A DNA stretch of 64,000 nt from a virus. The translations under genes were made by a program, and so were the position numbers. Shown here one piece after another: positions 35,446 to 45,136 of this stretch. Within the stretch, counting starts at the first letter, position 1. The number at the start of each line of letters is the position of its first letter. The notes beneath the pieces were generated by a model. It did not search any database and was not told the origin of the DNA. It worked only from the letters and a program-made list of their open reading frames with translations. Location: positions 62,001 to 126,000 of IMG/VR virus record IMGVR_UViG_3300027754_000045; one strand, given 5' to 3'.

Positions 35446-36711
35446 ATGAAACGTTTTTATAATTATTTTCAGTCTACTGAAACTCCTCCAGGATATGTGG
35501 AAGGACAGTATTCTTACGGATCTAGTTTTGTACTGAGTGAATCTTGGCATGATTACGCTCAAGGATCCGAATTTACTCTAACAGACAATGATGTTCCTGA
35601 TCGTGTTTATCGCCACGGAGTCGGTGTGGCTGCAGGACAGTTTCGTGACAGCAAAGGAAACGTGGTAGCGGTTACAGGAAACAGAAACGAATTACATAAT
35701 TTGTTTCAGTATCGCCCTCAAGAACAAACCCAATACCCAGAACCACAAACCAGAATAGAACGAGAGATTGTTCGAGAAACTGGTATTCCTGGACCCAAAG
35801 GAGAGAAGGGTGAAGACGGATGGGCTGGTCCCCAAGGAGAGCGAGGTCCTCGTGGAGATGATGGCCTTCAGGGTGTTCGGGGTCTACAGGGCATTCAGGG
35901 AGATCAGGGTCCTCAAGGGCTAGGCGGAGAACAGGGTGATATTGGTCCTCAAGGAATACAAGGCGACCAGGGTTCTCAAGGAATACAAGGACCACAGGGT
36001 GTTCAGGGAGATCAGGGTCCTCAGGGGCTGGGAGGAGAACAGGGTGCTATTGGACCTCAAGGCGAACAGGGTACACAGGGAGAACGGGGTATTCCAGGCA
36101 TTCAGGGCAAGGACGGCTCACAGGGCATTCAGGGGCTTCCTGGAGCCTCTGGCAAGGATGGTAAGGACGGCAAAACAGGTAAATCTGGACCTCGTGGAGC
36201 CCAAGGAACTCAAGGCAAGGCAGGTCCAAAAGGTGATCAGGGAGTAAAGGGAGATCAGGGTCCGATTGGTCCAGAAGGTGCTCAAGGAGCCATAGGAGAA
36301 TCGCCAATATTAACTGCCCAGTATCCTTTGGTATTAGAGGATAATGAACTAACCTTTGATCCCAAGAAAATACAAGAATTTTTATCTGGTTTAATTAAGA
36401 GCAAAAGTGACGCTGATCGAGTCTCCCATAACATGGGACTGATGGCTAGTTCTGGTGGTGGTGCAGTCGGCATCTATAAGGATAAAGCCAGAATTATTAA
36501 ATCAGTAAATGATATTAATTTTATTGGTAATAATATTGTGGTAACTCGCAAAGGCAAACAAGTTGATGTGAGTGTTACTGGAGGAGCAGCAGGAGGAGCA
36601 TTCTACGAATCCGCTACTAGTCCTATAGCTACTTTAATAGACGGAGATCGTTGGTGGAATACTAATACAGGTAGACTATATACTTGGATTGGAATTTGGG
36701 TTGAAATTTAA
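35446..36711 (+). CDS. Collagen-like tail protein
   Basis: 421 residues. Residues 113-285 are about 57 uninterrupted Gly-X-Y triplets (G-P-Q-G, G-I-Q-G, G-D-Q-G), expected to form a trimeric collagen helix. The N-terminal part probably anchors to the baseplate or another fibre. The C-terminus ends with G-D-R-W-W-N-T-N-T-G-R-L-Y-T-W ... W-V-E-I, a motif shared with 8495-8818. Triplets are rich in Gln and Asp rather than Pro, as in many phage collagen-like fibres. Confidence 0.9.
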   Translation: MKRFYNYFQSTETPPGYVEGQYSYGSSFVLSESWHDYAQGSEFTLTDNDVPDRVYRHGVGVAAGQFRDSKGNVVAVTGNRNELHNLFQYRPQEQTQYPEPQTRIEREIVRETGIPGPKGEKGEDGWAGPQGERGPRGDDGLQGVRGLQGIQGDQGPQGLGGEQGDIGPQGIQGDQGSQGIQGPQGVQGDQGPQGLGGEQGAIGPQGEQGTQGERGIPGIQGKDGSQGIQGLPGASGKDGKDGKTGKSGPRGAQGTQGKAGPKGDQGVKGDQGPIGPEGAQGAIGESPILTAQYPLVLEDNELTFDPKKIQEFLSGLIKSKSDADRVSHNMGLMASSGGGAVGIYKDKARIIKSVNDINFIGNNIVVTRKGKQVDVSVTGGAAGGAFYESATSPIATLIDGDRWWNTNTGRLYTWIGIWVEI

Positions 36712-36713
36712 CT

Positions 36714-36721
36714 TATAAATA
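36714..36721 (+). promoter_or_regulatory. Late promoter TATAAATA before the long fibre gene
   Basis: Exact octamer; predicted start 36727 is precisely the A of the fibre ATG. No Shine-Dalgarno, so a leaderless mRNA is predicted. Confidence 0.78.
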
Positions 36722-36726
36722 CTGTA

Positions 36727-39700
36727 ATGCCAATAGAATTTACTCCTAATCCTAACGAAGGCGACCTCTACAACTACCTTGATTCAACGTGGTTTTGGAA
36801 CGGTGTTGCTTGGGATAAGGTAGATGCCACGATTACTGCGGGTGGTGCAAATGTATTCACCGCACTCAACAGATTCAGTGCAGGTATCTCTGCTTCGGGT
36901 GCAACATTCTCAGGAAACATCTCAGCACCATGTTTCAAAACCTTCACATCGGGAGTTAATGTTGATTTGAATCTGAATGTACAAGATTTGGTTGGTCTTG
37001 AAGGCGCAAAGATATCCTTTTATGGAGTAGACAGTGGTGATCCTGGTGCTACAGGGTATGGAGTTGTATTTGGTGCAAACGGAACATCGGCTATTCCATT
37101 TAGAATAACTGATTATATTGATGGCACTAATTATTTTCAGATTGATGCTAACAAAATCATTACAATAGGAGATGTTGATGGTGTTTATGGTGGCACTAAT
37201 TTATCAATAAATAATACGACTCAAACTATCGCCGTTACTGGTAGACTGACTGCATCGGGTGCAACATTCTCAGGAAATATCTCTGCACCAAACATTGTAA
37301 ACTCATGGAATGGTGCAACAGGTGCAGTGACATTCACCAACTATGTGACATCATTCAACGGCAAGACAGGTGCGGTGAGTGGTGCATCTCTTGGCGCAAA
37401 CACATTCACTGGACTCAACACATTCAATGCGGGTATTGGTGCATCAGGTGCTTCTTTTACTGGAACTGTTACTGTTCCTACACCAACCAATCTTACAGAT
37501 GCAGCAAATAAAAGTTATGTGGATTCTCTAGCATCAGGAATTAATTGGCATCAAGCAGTAACTGCATTGAGTGATGTTCAATCTGCAAGCACATATGTTG
37601 CAGGAACTGTGGGTTATGATGGAGGAACAGGTGTTGGTGCGTATATTGAAGCAAACGCAAACGGAGCATTGACTGCTGTGGATAGTGTGAATGTTGTAGT
37701 TGGCAATCGTCTTTTAATGATAGGCAGAACAAATACAATAGAAAATGGAATCTACACAATTACAAGTGTAGGTAGTGTTGGAACTAAATGGAGAATTACT
37801 CGTGCCACCGATATGGATGGTCATGATGCTGCATCTGCAATTATTGCAGGTGATGCTGTGTATGTTACAAGCGGAACAGATCATGGTGGATTGGCATGGA
37901 TTGAAACAGGCACAGGCACAGGCACAGGCGGTATTCACATCATTGGAACTGATGGAATTGTATGGACACAATTCACAGGAACAGCAACATTCACTGCGGG
38001 TGCGGGTCTCACCGCAAACGGCAGAATCATTGATGTGAATGTGGACAACTCAACCGTTGAAATTTCATCTGATATATTGCGAGTAAAAGACAGCGGAATA
38101 ACAAACGCAAAACTTGCAAACTCTAATATCACAGTCACTGCAGGAAACGGACTAGCAGGTGGCGGTTCGGTGGCATTAGGCAGTAGTGTGACCTTGACCA
38201 ACGCAGGAGTCACTGCTGCTGTGGCAGGAACAGGTATTTCGGTTAGTGGAGCCACTGGTTCTGTTACAATTACGAACACAGGCGTTCAATCATTCAACGG
38301 CAGGACAGGTGCGGTTCAAGGCGTGTCTGCTGCTGTGGCAGGAACAGGGATTTCTATCTCTGGTGCAACAGGCTCGGTTACAATTACAAACACAGGCGTT
38401 CAATCATTCAACGGTCTTACAGGTGCGGTGACAGGAGTAGCATCCGTGAACGGCAGCACAGGCGCAGTGGTTACCTATGTGGGAACAACAGGCAATATTC
38501 CTTACCGATACGGCGCAGGAGTTGGAATCACTGCAAACAGTTACTTTACTCTACAGAATACTGATATTGGTATGCCCACAGACATATTGATTCTTTCTGG
38601 TGCAACAACTGATGGTATAGAATATAGTATAGCATATGGAAACCAAGAAGCGATGGGACTAGAATTTCATCGAGCATATGCTGGACTAGGACTAGACGAA
38701 AGCGGTGGAGCCGCCATTGTGGCAAAGGGTATCTTTAATGATGGTGGTCCATTTAACTATGGAAGTAGTTTGTGGTTAGTGACTCCTTCTATTGGTGGTG
38801 GTACAATACGCCTTGCTCCTCAAGGATATGAAGTTGTTCAGGTTAGTGCGGGTAATATGAATATTAATGGATCATTAACCACCTCCTCAACAGCAACTAT
38901 CGCAGACACACTCACGGTAAGCAGTGGTGGTGGTGGTGCAGTGTTGGAGTGGGACGGCAGTCTACCTATACCAACAGTTCTCACTGTTTACGACAGCGGA
39001 ACCCCAGCAAACACCTTGACCTTGAAAGGTGATGGCACATTCTCCCAACTTACCACAAGCGGAACAATTAGTGGTGCAACAGGCGCATTCTCAAAACTGT
39101 TGACTTTGAGTGGCGGTCTTTCTGCTTCTGGCGCAACATTCGCTGGCGATATAGCCGTGAACGGTGTTCTTATTGGTCGTGGTGCAGGCAGTGTGACAAC
39201 AAATACGGTTCTTGGCGCAGGTGCTGGAGCAGCCAATACGACTGGAGCAAACAATATTTTTGTGGGATCTGCAGCAGGTGATGCGGTCACGACAGGCGCA
39301 AGAAATATTGCGATTGGATCTGATGCATTGGGTGCAGGTGTCACAACTGATTCTTGCGTTGCGATTGGATACAATGCTCTTCTGTTAAACAGAGGCAATT
39401 ATAATATTGCTATTGGTGATTCTGCATTAGATGCAAGCACCACGGGGTTTAGTAATCTTGCTATTGGAAATGATGCTTTGGGCTCATTAAACTCTGGTTC
39501 GTACAACATGTCACTTGGTTCTTCTTTACGAGCAGTAACAACTGGTCAAAATAATGTTGCAGTAGGACAATCAGCAGCAGTAACTATAACAACTGGAGTT
39601 AACAACATTGCCATTGGAACATTTGCTTTATATCAAGCAAATACATCTTCGAGTAGTAATACTGCAATCGGAAATCAAGCAGGCGGCGCAGCAAATGCTT

Positions 39701-40149
39701 CTGCAACCGTTCAAAATAATAATACATTTATTGGTGCGTCATCAGCACGAAGCATTACAACAGGCAGTCAGAATGTTGGAATCGGAATGGAATCAATTTA
39801 CGGTATTACTGGTTCTTCTAACAACACAGCACTTGGATATCAGGCTGGCAGATACACAGCCAATGGCACAACCGAACTGACCGTAACTGCTAACTCTCTA
39901 TATCTTGGATACGGAGTTCGTGGATCTACTAATTCTGTAACCAACGAAACGGCTATTGGTTATCAAGCCGTTGGTCTTGGATCCAACACCACGGTGATTG
40001 GAAACTCTAGCACAACAGCCACCACGATCTACGGAGTCTTGAATGCTCCTGGTGGTATCTCATTGTCTGCTGGTATCACATTCACAGACGGAACATATCA
40101 AACATCAAAAACACCAGACTTTTTACTTTTCAGTATGGGAATCATCTAA
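36727..40149 (+). CDS. Long tail fibre with repeat modules
   Basis: 1140 residues. It starts with P-N-P-N-E-G-D-L-Y-N-Y, followed by fibre modules with recurring S-A-S-G-A-T-F-S-G-N-I-S-A-P and the pair A-V-A-G-T-G-I-S-x-S-G-A-T-G-S-V-T-I-T with V-Q-S-F-N-G-x-T-G-A-V. Residues about 818-1085 carry repeated A-I-G-x-x-A-L units with N-N and T-G turns, as in YadA-like or trimeric fibre stalks. The end, G-I-S-L-S-A-G-I-T-F-T-D-G-T-Y-Q-T-S-K, is a typical fibre terminus. It very likely forms a trimer and contacts the host. Confidence 0.88.
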   Translation: MPIEFTPNPNEGDLYNYLDSTWFWNGVAWDKVDATITAGGANVFTALNRFSAGISASGATFSGNISAPCFKTFTSGVNVDLNLNVQDLVGLEGAKISFYGVDSGDPGATGYGVVFGANGTSAIPFRITDYIDGTNYFQIDANKIITIGDVDGVYGGTNLSINNTTQTIAVTGRLTASGATFSGNISAPNIVNSWNGATGAVTFTNYVTSFNGKTGAVSGASLGANTFTGLNTFNAGIGASGASFTGTVTVPTPTNLTDAANKSYVDSLASGINWHQAVTALSDVQSASTYVAGTVGYDGGTGVGAYIEANANGALTAVDSVNVVVGNRLLMIGRTNTIENGIYTITSVGSVGTKWRITRATDMDGHDAASAIIAGDAVYVTSGTDHGGLAWIETGTGTGTGGIHIIGTDGIVWTQFTGTATFTAGAGLTANGRIIDVNVDNSTVEISSDILRVKDSGITNAKLANSNITVTAGNGLAGGGSVALGSSVTLTNAGVTAAVAGTGISVSGATGSVTITNTGVQSFNGRTGAVQGVSAAVAGTGISISGATGSVTITNTGVQSFNGLTGAVTGVASVNGSTGAVVTYVGTTGNIPYRYGAGVGITANSYFTLQNTDIGMPTDILILSGATTDGIEYSIAYGNQEAMGLEFHRAYAGLGLDESGGAAIVAKGIFNDGGPFNYGSSLWLVTPSIGGGTIRLAPQGYEVVQVSAGNMNINGSLTTSSTATIADTLTVSSGGGGAVLEWDGSLPIPTVLTVYDSGTPANTLTLKGDGTFSQLTTSGTISGATGAFSKLLTLSGGLSASGATFAGDIAVNGVLIGRGAGSVTTNTVLGAGAGAANTTGANNIFVGSAAGDAVTTGARNIAIGSDALGAGVTTDSCVAIGYNALLLNRGNYNIAIGDSALDASTTGFSNLAIGNDALGSLNSGSYNMSLGSSLRAVTTGQNNVAVGQSAAVTITTGVNNIAIGTFALYQANTSSSSNTAIGNQAGGAANASATVQNNNTFIGASSARSITTGSQNVGIGMESIYGITGSSNNTALGYQAGRYTANGTTELTVTANSLYLGYGVRGSTNSVTNETAIGYQAVGLGSNTTVIGNSSTTATTIYGVLNAPGGISLSAGITFTDGTYQTSKTPDFLLFSMGII

Positions 40150-40155
40150 TAAATA
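40148..40155 (+). promoter_or_regulatory. Late-promoter-like AATAAATA
   Basis: One mismatch to TATAAATA, overlapping the fibre stop. Here the next ATG is 18 bases away and has a good AGGAG site, unlike the leaderless genes upstream. Confidence 0.5.
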
Positions 40156-40173
40156 CAATAGGAGAATAACAAA

Positions 40174-40602
40174 ATGGCAACTTCAGCACAATATGTCACA
40201 ACACCAGTTTTAGAAATCATGCAGGGTATAACCGCAGACACATCCAGAACTGCACCTACTGCAGCAAACACTTACTTGGTTTGTCAGGGTCCAGCAACCG
40301 CTTCGGGTTCAGGTGTTGGAAAACGAATCACAAGAGTCACTGTTTCTGCCACAGGAACCACCACTGCAGGCGTTATTCGGTTTTGGATCAGTGTGGACAC
40401 AGGAACAACAAAGCGATTAATTCTAGAAAAAATTGTTGCCGCCAATACTCCAAGTACAAGCAATCCCGTTGTTCGTTTTGATGTACCTGAATTGGTTGGT
40501 CTTGTGCTTCCAGGAACAGTTGCTTCGGCGGTGACAAGTCTTTACGCAACCACAAACAACACAGAAACATTCAACTTTTTAGTTGAAAGTGGAACTCTAT
40601 GA
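40174..40602 (+). CDS. Small beta-rich virion protein after the fibre
   Basis: 142 residues, Ala/Thr-rich, beta-sandwich-like pattern (I-T-R-V-T-V-S-A-T-G ... A-G-V-I-R-F-W-I-S ... F-D-V-P-E-L). AGGAGAATAACAAA precedes the ATG. The stop overlaps the next gene as ATGA. Probably a fibre tip, adhesin or decoration protein, judged by neighbours and composition only. Confidence 0.65.
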   Translation: MATSAQYVTTPVLEIMQGITADTSRTAPTAANTYLVCQGPATASGSGVGKRITRVTVSATGTTTAGVIRFWISVDTGTTKRLILEKIVAANTPSTSNPVVRFDVPELVGLVLPGTVASAVTSLYATTNNTETFNFLVESGTL

Positions 40603-41273
40603 ATCAAGGTATATTTGGATTACCTCCAAACAATAAGATTGGTTACGATACTCCCGCTCTTTTGCATCCGTTAGCATATGTGGATGTTATGAATAGTTCT
40701 GCAAATGGAACAAGTCAGACTCTTTATTATATGCCGTATGGGTTTCAAGCAACAGGATCCACAGTAACTATTGCTGCAAATACCCTATATTTCAATGCAT
40801 TTTGGATTGGTAAACCTGCCGTTGTAAAATATATTTCAATACGAAGTGCTGTCCCAACCGTCGCAGGTAACTTAAAATTTTCTTTTTATGATTCCGAGTC
40901 TACCACAGGACTACCAAACAAATTATTATTTTCCTCTGTTAGCGTTGCTCGTGCTGCTGGTTACGGATACACCACAGTATATACTGCTCATGTGTTAAAA
41001 ATAGATAAGCCTGGATTTTATTGGACAGGTATTGTTTTTGATGCAGCAATAGATAATTTGGAAAGATTCAGTGGAAGTGGAGCAAATCCATTCCCTTCAT
41101 CAGGAACACTTGGAAATTATCAAGGCTACGGAGTGTCTACTCCTCTAACATTTGGTGATCCTCCATCTTCTTGCGAAGGAGTAAAATTTAGTTTATTAGA
41201 TAGTGGCTCAACACCATTGACTCAATTAGTCATGACCTCACAACTTCAAAATATCACAGTTCTGAAAGGATAA
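40599..41273 (+). CDS. Putative fibre-associated or receptor-binding protein
   Basis: 224 residues, beta-rich, with F-G-L-P-P-N-N-K-I-G-Y-D near the start and alternating aromatic strands (L-Y-F-N-A-F-W-I-G, L-K-F-S-F-Y-D-S, F-Y-W-T-G-I-V-F). No family recognised. Its place at the end of the fibre block suggests a tip or adhesin role. Coupled to the previous gene by ATGA. Confidence 0.6.
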   Translation: MNQGIFGLPPNNKIGYDTPALLHPLAYVDVMNSSANGTSQTLYYMPYGFQATGSTVTIAANTLYFNAFWIGKPAVVKYISIRSAVPTVAGNLKFSFYDSESTTGLPNKLLFSSVSVARAAGYGYTTVYTAHVLKIDKPGFYWTGIVFDAAIDNLERFSGSGANPFPSSGTLGNYQGYGVSTPLTFGDPPSSCEGVKFSLLDSGSTPLTQLVMTSQLQNITVLKG

Positions 41274-41276
41274 TAT

Positions 41277-41609
41277 ATGAAATTTTCCACACAACACATT
41301 TATTATCCTGACGGAACTCTAGAAATCATTGATGATCGTGTTTTTGAAGACTGCAAAACATTTCATCTGGAACGAATCAAAAAATCAGCCACGGAGCGAA
41401 TACTTGAATTGGCACCTGAATATAAACAAAGAAACGCCGCTCTTGGTTTACTAACGCAAGGAGAAACAGATGCCATAAAGTCCACAATTCAAACCATAAG
41501 GAATGCTGTAAACTCTGCAGAACAACAGATTCTTTCCGTGGTTTGGAATGGCACAGAACAAACTCGTGCTGCCGCCTGTGACGCTGTGCAGGCAGTTCGT
41601 TGCGAATAA
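41277..41609 (+). CDS. Small helical protein, possibly fibre assembly
   Basis: 110 residues. A short beta start (Y-Y-P-D-G-T-L-E-I-I-D-D) leads into helices with Y-K-Q-R-N-A-A-L-G-L-L-T and I-x-x-I-R-N-A-V-N. The R-N-A-A-L-G motif recurs in small phage proteins coded after tail fibres, some of them assembly chaperones; this is a resemblance, not an assignment. AAAGGAT precedes the ATG. Confidence 0.55.
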   Translation: MKFSTQHIYYPDGTLEIIDDRVFEDCKTFHLERIKKSATERILELAPEYKQRNAALGLLTQGETDAIKSTIQTIRNAVNSAEQQILSVVWNGTEQTRAAACDAVQAVRCE

Positions 41610-41626
41610 GTCTCCTATATACTACC

Positions 41627-41887
41627 ATGAGCACAGAATACACAGCAGAAGATACAGCAGGACACATTCAAGGATTACAGGATGTGGCGAATCTGATTCA
41701 GATCATTATTGCAGGAAACTATCCTGCGAATACTATTAATCCTGAATCGCCCACCACTCTTATGGGGCGACAGACTGGACATATTCGCATCATGCTTGCG
41801 ATGCCCCATATTCAAGCATCGGGTGTGGATCTGAGCTCATTTGAAACCGCTGCCGATGACGGTGAAGCCTGGGCAAATTCTCAATAA
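41627..41887 (+). CDS. Small unrecognised protein
   Basis: 86 residues, mainly helical, acidic. T-A-E-D-T-A-G-H-I-Q-G-L at the start, R-Q-T-G-H-I-R-I-M-L-A-M in the middle. Start at 41627 chosen because an upstream in-frame ATG lies within the previous gene. It ends just before a sigma-70 promoter. Confidence 0.6.
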   Translation: MSTEYTAEDTAGHIQGLQDVANLIQIIIAGNYPANTINPESPTTLMGRQTGHIRIMLAMPHIQASGVDLSSFETAADDGEAWANSQ

Positions 41888-41894
41888 TTTTTAC

Positions 41895-41922
41895 TTGACT
41901 TTTCCTTTTCCTGGGGTATATT
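41895..41922 (+). promoter_or_regulatory. Sigma-70 promoter before the nucleotide-metabolism/replication block
   Basis: TTGACT, 16 bases, TATATT in the 80-base gap before 41968; predicted start near 41929. AAAGGA at 41957 is the ribosome site of the first gene. It marks the restart of early-type genes after the late fibre block. Confidence 0.8.
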
Positions 41923-41967
41923 TGATTTAGTGTTTGCTAGACATTAAACCAACCAAAGGAAAATACT

Positions 41968-42450
41968 ATGAATCGTGAAGATCTGCTCAATATCCATGAA
42001 ACCCTTACTCGCCGTGCTCGTGAACTAATGGACAAGAAAAATCGTGACTATGCAGGAAAAGGAGGAATTGAACCATTTGCTAATTTTACAAGAGTAGAAT
42101 CGATGGGTATTTGTAGCACCGAACAAGGATTTCTTTGTAGACTTACTGATAAGATGAGTCGTCTTTCTTCGTTTGCAGAAAGCGGTAAACTTGCAGTGGA
42201 AAATGAATCATTTGAGGACACAATTATTGATGTTATCAATTACATGGTTCTGTTCTATGCCTATCTTCAAGACAAGACAAGCAAGGGAAATTCTTCAGAA
42301 TATAATCCTACACAATTAATTCCCCAACAACTATTAAACGAAGCAGTAAAGAAATTCAACCGAGAATACCAAATGGAAATTGAAAAAACTATTAATGATA
42401 ATGCCGCTATGTTCGGAGATGTACGCCTTCCAACTACCAATCATAAATGA
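41968..42450 (+). CDS. DUF1599/Nmad1-like nucleotide-related protein
   Basis: 160 residues. K-N-R-D-Y-A near residue 25, F-A-N-F, L-T-D-K-M-S-R-L near 65 and E-S-F-E-D-T-I-I-D-V-I-N-Y-M near 84 follow the pattern of the DUF1599 (Nmad1) family of all-alpha, MazG-like proteins tied to nucleotide pools or base modification in phages. Function is unproven. Overlaps gene 43 by ATGA. Confidence 0.65.
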   Translation: MNREDLLNIHETLTRRARELMDKKNRDYAGKGGIEPFANFTRVESMGICSTEQGFLCRLTDKMSRLSSFAESGKLAVENESFEDTIIDVINYMVLFYAYLQDKTSKGNSSEYNPTQLIPQQLLNEAVKKFNREYQMEIEKTINDNAAMFGDVRLPTTNHK

Positions 42451-45020
42451 GTGAATTCTATACCTCGGTTCATCTTGTCGGAAACGACATTAAAGAAATC
42501 TATTACTGTAACGGAAAGCGAAGCACGAGAAGTATTCGATTCCAGCCCACACTATTCACTCCTTCCCTGAAGCGTGACGTAGAGTGGCATACACTAGAAG
42601 GAATTCCGCTTGAATCCTATAAACCTGGAGATGTGGCTGACTGTAGAGAGGTGTTTACCACATACGAGAATGTTGAAAACTTTCAGATATACGGCAACGA
42701 GGATTATGTTGCCCAGTATATTGCGGAACGATACTCTGGAGAAATTCCTTATAATTATTCAGATCTGCGTGTTGCATTTCTAGACATTGAAACTGAGTGT
42801 GAAAACGGATTTCCTTCTCTAACCGAGTACAATGAGCGAGTGAGTGCTATTACTGTGGAGATGGACGGTGTTCGCCATTCGTTTGCCATTCACGACTTCA
42901 GTATTCCTGATGTAGAATGTCATGTGTTTGGGGACGAACAAGATATGCTTGAAAGTTTTGTGGAGTACTGGGAACAGAATTATCCTGACATTGTGACTGG
43001 ATGGAATATTCGATTCTTTGATATTCCGTATCTCTATGGTCGCATCGCCAAAATCATAGACCAAAAGACTGCGAAGCGATTGTCTCCGTTTCGTCAAGTG
43101 CGTGAGCGAATAATTAATCGCAAGGGCAAGGATCATAACGTATACGACTTGGTTGGTGTTGCCACCATGGATTACTATGAGTTGTACATTAAATTTACCT
43201 ACACGAATCAAGAGTCGTACAGCCTGAATAATATTGCCAGCGTGGAACTGGGAGAAGCCAAGACCAATTACGAAGAGTATGATGGTATCAAGGATTTCTA
43301 CACCAAGGATTGGCAGAAGTTCATGGAGTACAACAACCAAGACGTTGTGTTGGTGCAGCGACTGGACAAGAAATTAAAATTGATGGAACTGGTTGTGGCA
43401 ATGGCATACAACGCCAAGGTTAATTTCATGGACATCTTTTCTCAGGTTAAGACTTGGGACTCTATTATCTACCACCATCTGAACGATAAAAAGATTGCGA
43501 TTCCTCTAAAAGTTTCAGGAGAAGAACAAGACACGCAGTTTCAGGGAGCGTATGTTAAAGAACCTATAGTGGGTCTGCACGAATGGGTAGTGGCATTCGA
43601 TTTGGATAGTCTGTATCCTCACTTAATTATTAATTATAATATGTCTCCAGAGACCAAGCACAAGATGGGTAAACGAAATACCCTGAAGCCTGAAGACATT
43701 CTACACCCAGAATCGTATGATGCCCAAACAAACTTTATTCGCCTAGAAGATCACCAGAAGTTTGCCAAAGAAAATAACATTGCTATTACTTCTAACGGCA
43801 TCTATTTCAAAAGAGAGAAGCAAGGCTTTCTTCCTGAACTGATGGAAACCATGTATTCAGAGCGAAAGATGTACAAGGAAAAGATGTTGGACTGCAAGGC
43901 AGAACTTAAAAGTCTGCCTAGCACAGCAACTAAGAAGGAACGAGAACTTCTAGAGTACAAGATCTCCAAGTATAATAATTTTCAGTTGTGTCGCAAGATT
44001 CAACTTAACTCCGCTTACGGTGCTGTTGGAAACCGATGGTTTCGCTATTACGATCTAGATATCGCAGAAGCAATCACCATTTCTGGGCAGTTAAGTATTC
44101 GTTGGATCGAGAAAGCCCTGAACGAGTTTGTCAACAAGATGGTTGGCACCACAGGAAAAGACTACGTGGTAGCATCAGATACCGATTCCATCTATCTGTG
44201 TCTTGATAAGGTGGTGCAGAAAGTTTTTGCTGGCAAAAAACCATCCCAAGAACGAATTGCAGAAGTAATACAAAAGATTTGCGAAGACAAGATTGAGCCT
44301 TATATTGAAGCCAAATATCAAGAACTTGCCAATACCATGAATGCCTACAAGCAAAAGATGCACATGAAGCGAGAGTCTATCTCAACCAAGGGTATTTGGA
44401 CTGCCAAGAAACGATACATGCTGAACAACATCATGGGCGAAGACGGAGTATTATTAAAGATTTCTGAACTAAAGATGGTTGGTATCGAGACGGCAAGGAG
44501 TTCTACACCACTAATGGTGCGTACAGCACTGAAGACTGCTATTAGTATTATTATGAACAAGACGGAATTAGATGTTCAGGAATTTGCAGAAGATTTCAGA
44601 AATAAATTTAATAAGGCTTCCATACAGGATATTGCGTTTCCTCGCAGCGTGTCTGGACTAGATCGATACGAATGTACTACCGCAGTATACAAGAAGGGAA
44701 CTCCTATTGCGGTAAAGGCATCCCTGTTATTTAATGATTATTTGGAAAAGAATAATCTAGAGAAAAAATACAGAAAAATTGCGGAAGCAGATAAAATTAA
44801 ATTTATCTACTTGAAGGAACCTAATCCGTTCTCTATAGTAAGCGGAAAAGAACAAGTAATTGCATTTATGCAGCATATTCCTAAGGAACTCCACCTAGAT
44901 AAGTATGTGAATCGAGACCTACAATTCGAGAAATCTTTCAAAGATCCCTTGACAAGGATTCTAGATGTGATACAATGGAGTGTAGAGAAAATTAGTACCT
45001 TGGAGAGTTGTTTTGAATGA
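42447..45020 (+). CDS. 43: DNA polymerase gp43 (family B)
   Basis: Replicative polymerase with proofreading, 857 residues (T4: 898). Exo I is F-L-D113-I-E115; motif A D-L-D387-S-L-Y-P near 385-391; motif B K-x-x-L/Q-N-S-A-Y-G near residue 525; motif C D578-T-D580-S. The C-terminus ends E-S-C-F-E; a clamp-binding end is expected but not obvious. In T4 this gene follows regA; here the sugar and fibre blocks separate them. Confidence 0.97.
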   Translation: MSEFYTSVHLVGNDIKEIYYCNGKRSTRSIRFQPTLFTPSLKRDVEWHTLEGIPLESYKPGDVADCREVFTTYENVENFQIYGNEDYVAQYIAERYSGEIPYNYSDLRVAFLDIETECENGFPSLTEYNERVSAITVEMDGVRHSFAIHDFSIPDVECHVFGDEQDMLESFVEYWEQNYPDIVTGWNIRFFDIPYLYGRIAKIIDQKTAKRLSPFRQVRERIINRKGKDHNVYDLVGVATMDYYELYIKFTYTNQESYSLNNIASVELGEAKTNYEEYDGIKDFYTKDWQKFMEYNNQDVVLVQRLDKKLKLMELVVAMAYNAKVNFMDIFSQVKTWDSIIYHHLNDKKIAIPLKVSGEEQDTQFQGAYVKEPIVGLHEWVVAFDLDSLYPHLIINYNMSPETKHKMGKRNTLKPEDILHPESYDAQTNFIRLEDHQKFAKENNIAITSNGIYFKREKQGFLPELMETMYSERKMYKEKMLDCKAELKSLPSTATKKERELLEYKISKYNNFQLCRKIQLNSAYGAVGNRWFRYYDLDIAEAITISGQLSIRWIEKALNEFVNKMVGTTGKDYVVASDTDSIYLCLDKVVQKVFAGKKPSQERIAEVIQKICEDKIEPYIEAKYQELANTMNAYKQKMHMKRESISTKGIWTAKKRYMLNNIMGEDGVLLKISELKMVGIETARSSTPLMVRTALKTAISIIMNKTELDVQEFAEDFRNKFNKASIQDIAFPRSVSGLDRYECTTAVYKKGTPIAVKASLLFNDYLEKNNLEKKYRKIAEADKIKFIYLKEPNPFSIVSGKEQVIAFMQHIPKELHLDKYVNRDLQFEKSFKDPLTRILDVIQWSVEKISTLESCFE
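44949..44976 (+). promoter_or_regulatory. Sigma-70 promoter inside the end of gene 43
   Basis: Perfect TTGACA, 16 bases, TACAAT; predicted start near 44983, about 35 bases before the small membrane gene and 150 before uvsX. Spacing matches other promoters of this phage. Confidence 0.72.
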
Positions 45021-45136
45021 TAACAACAGAGTTTGTTTGTGCCACAATTATTTTTGTTTTATTCTGTTGTTTGGCTATTATTGGATTTTGTGAAACGGTT
45101 GAAGAAATTAAAAGAGAAATAAAAGGAAAAAAATGA
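45017..45136 (+). CDS. 39-residue membrane peptide between gene 43 and uvsX
   Basis: The ORF starts as ATGA over the gene 43 stop and ends as ATGA over the uvsX start, so it is translationally linked to both. Residues about 6-24 form a single hydrophobic helix rich in I, F, V and C; the tail ([14 protein letters not shown]) is charged. AAAAGGA near its end is the uvsX ribosome site. Function unknown. Confidence 0.7.
   Translation: MITTEFVCATIIFVLFCCLAIIGFCETVEEIKREIKGKK

Noticed and set aside
35672-36307. Open frames on both strands across the collagen-like gene
   Set aside because: They are shadows of the Gly-X-Y repeat composition.
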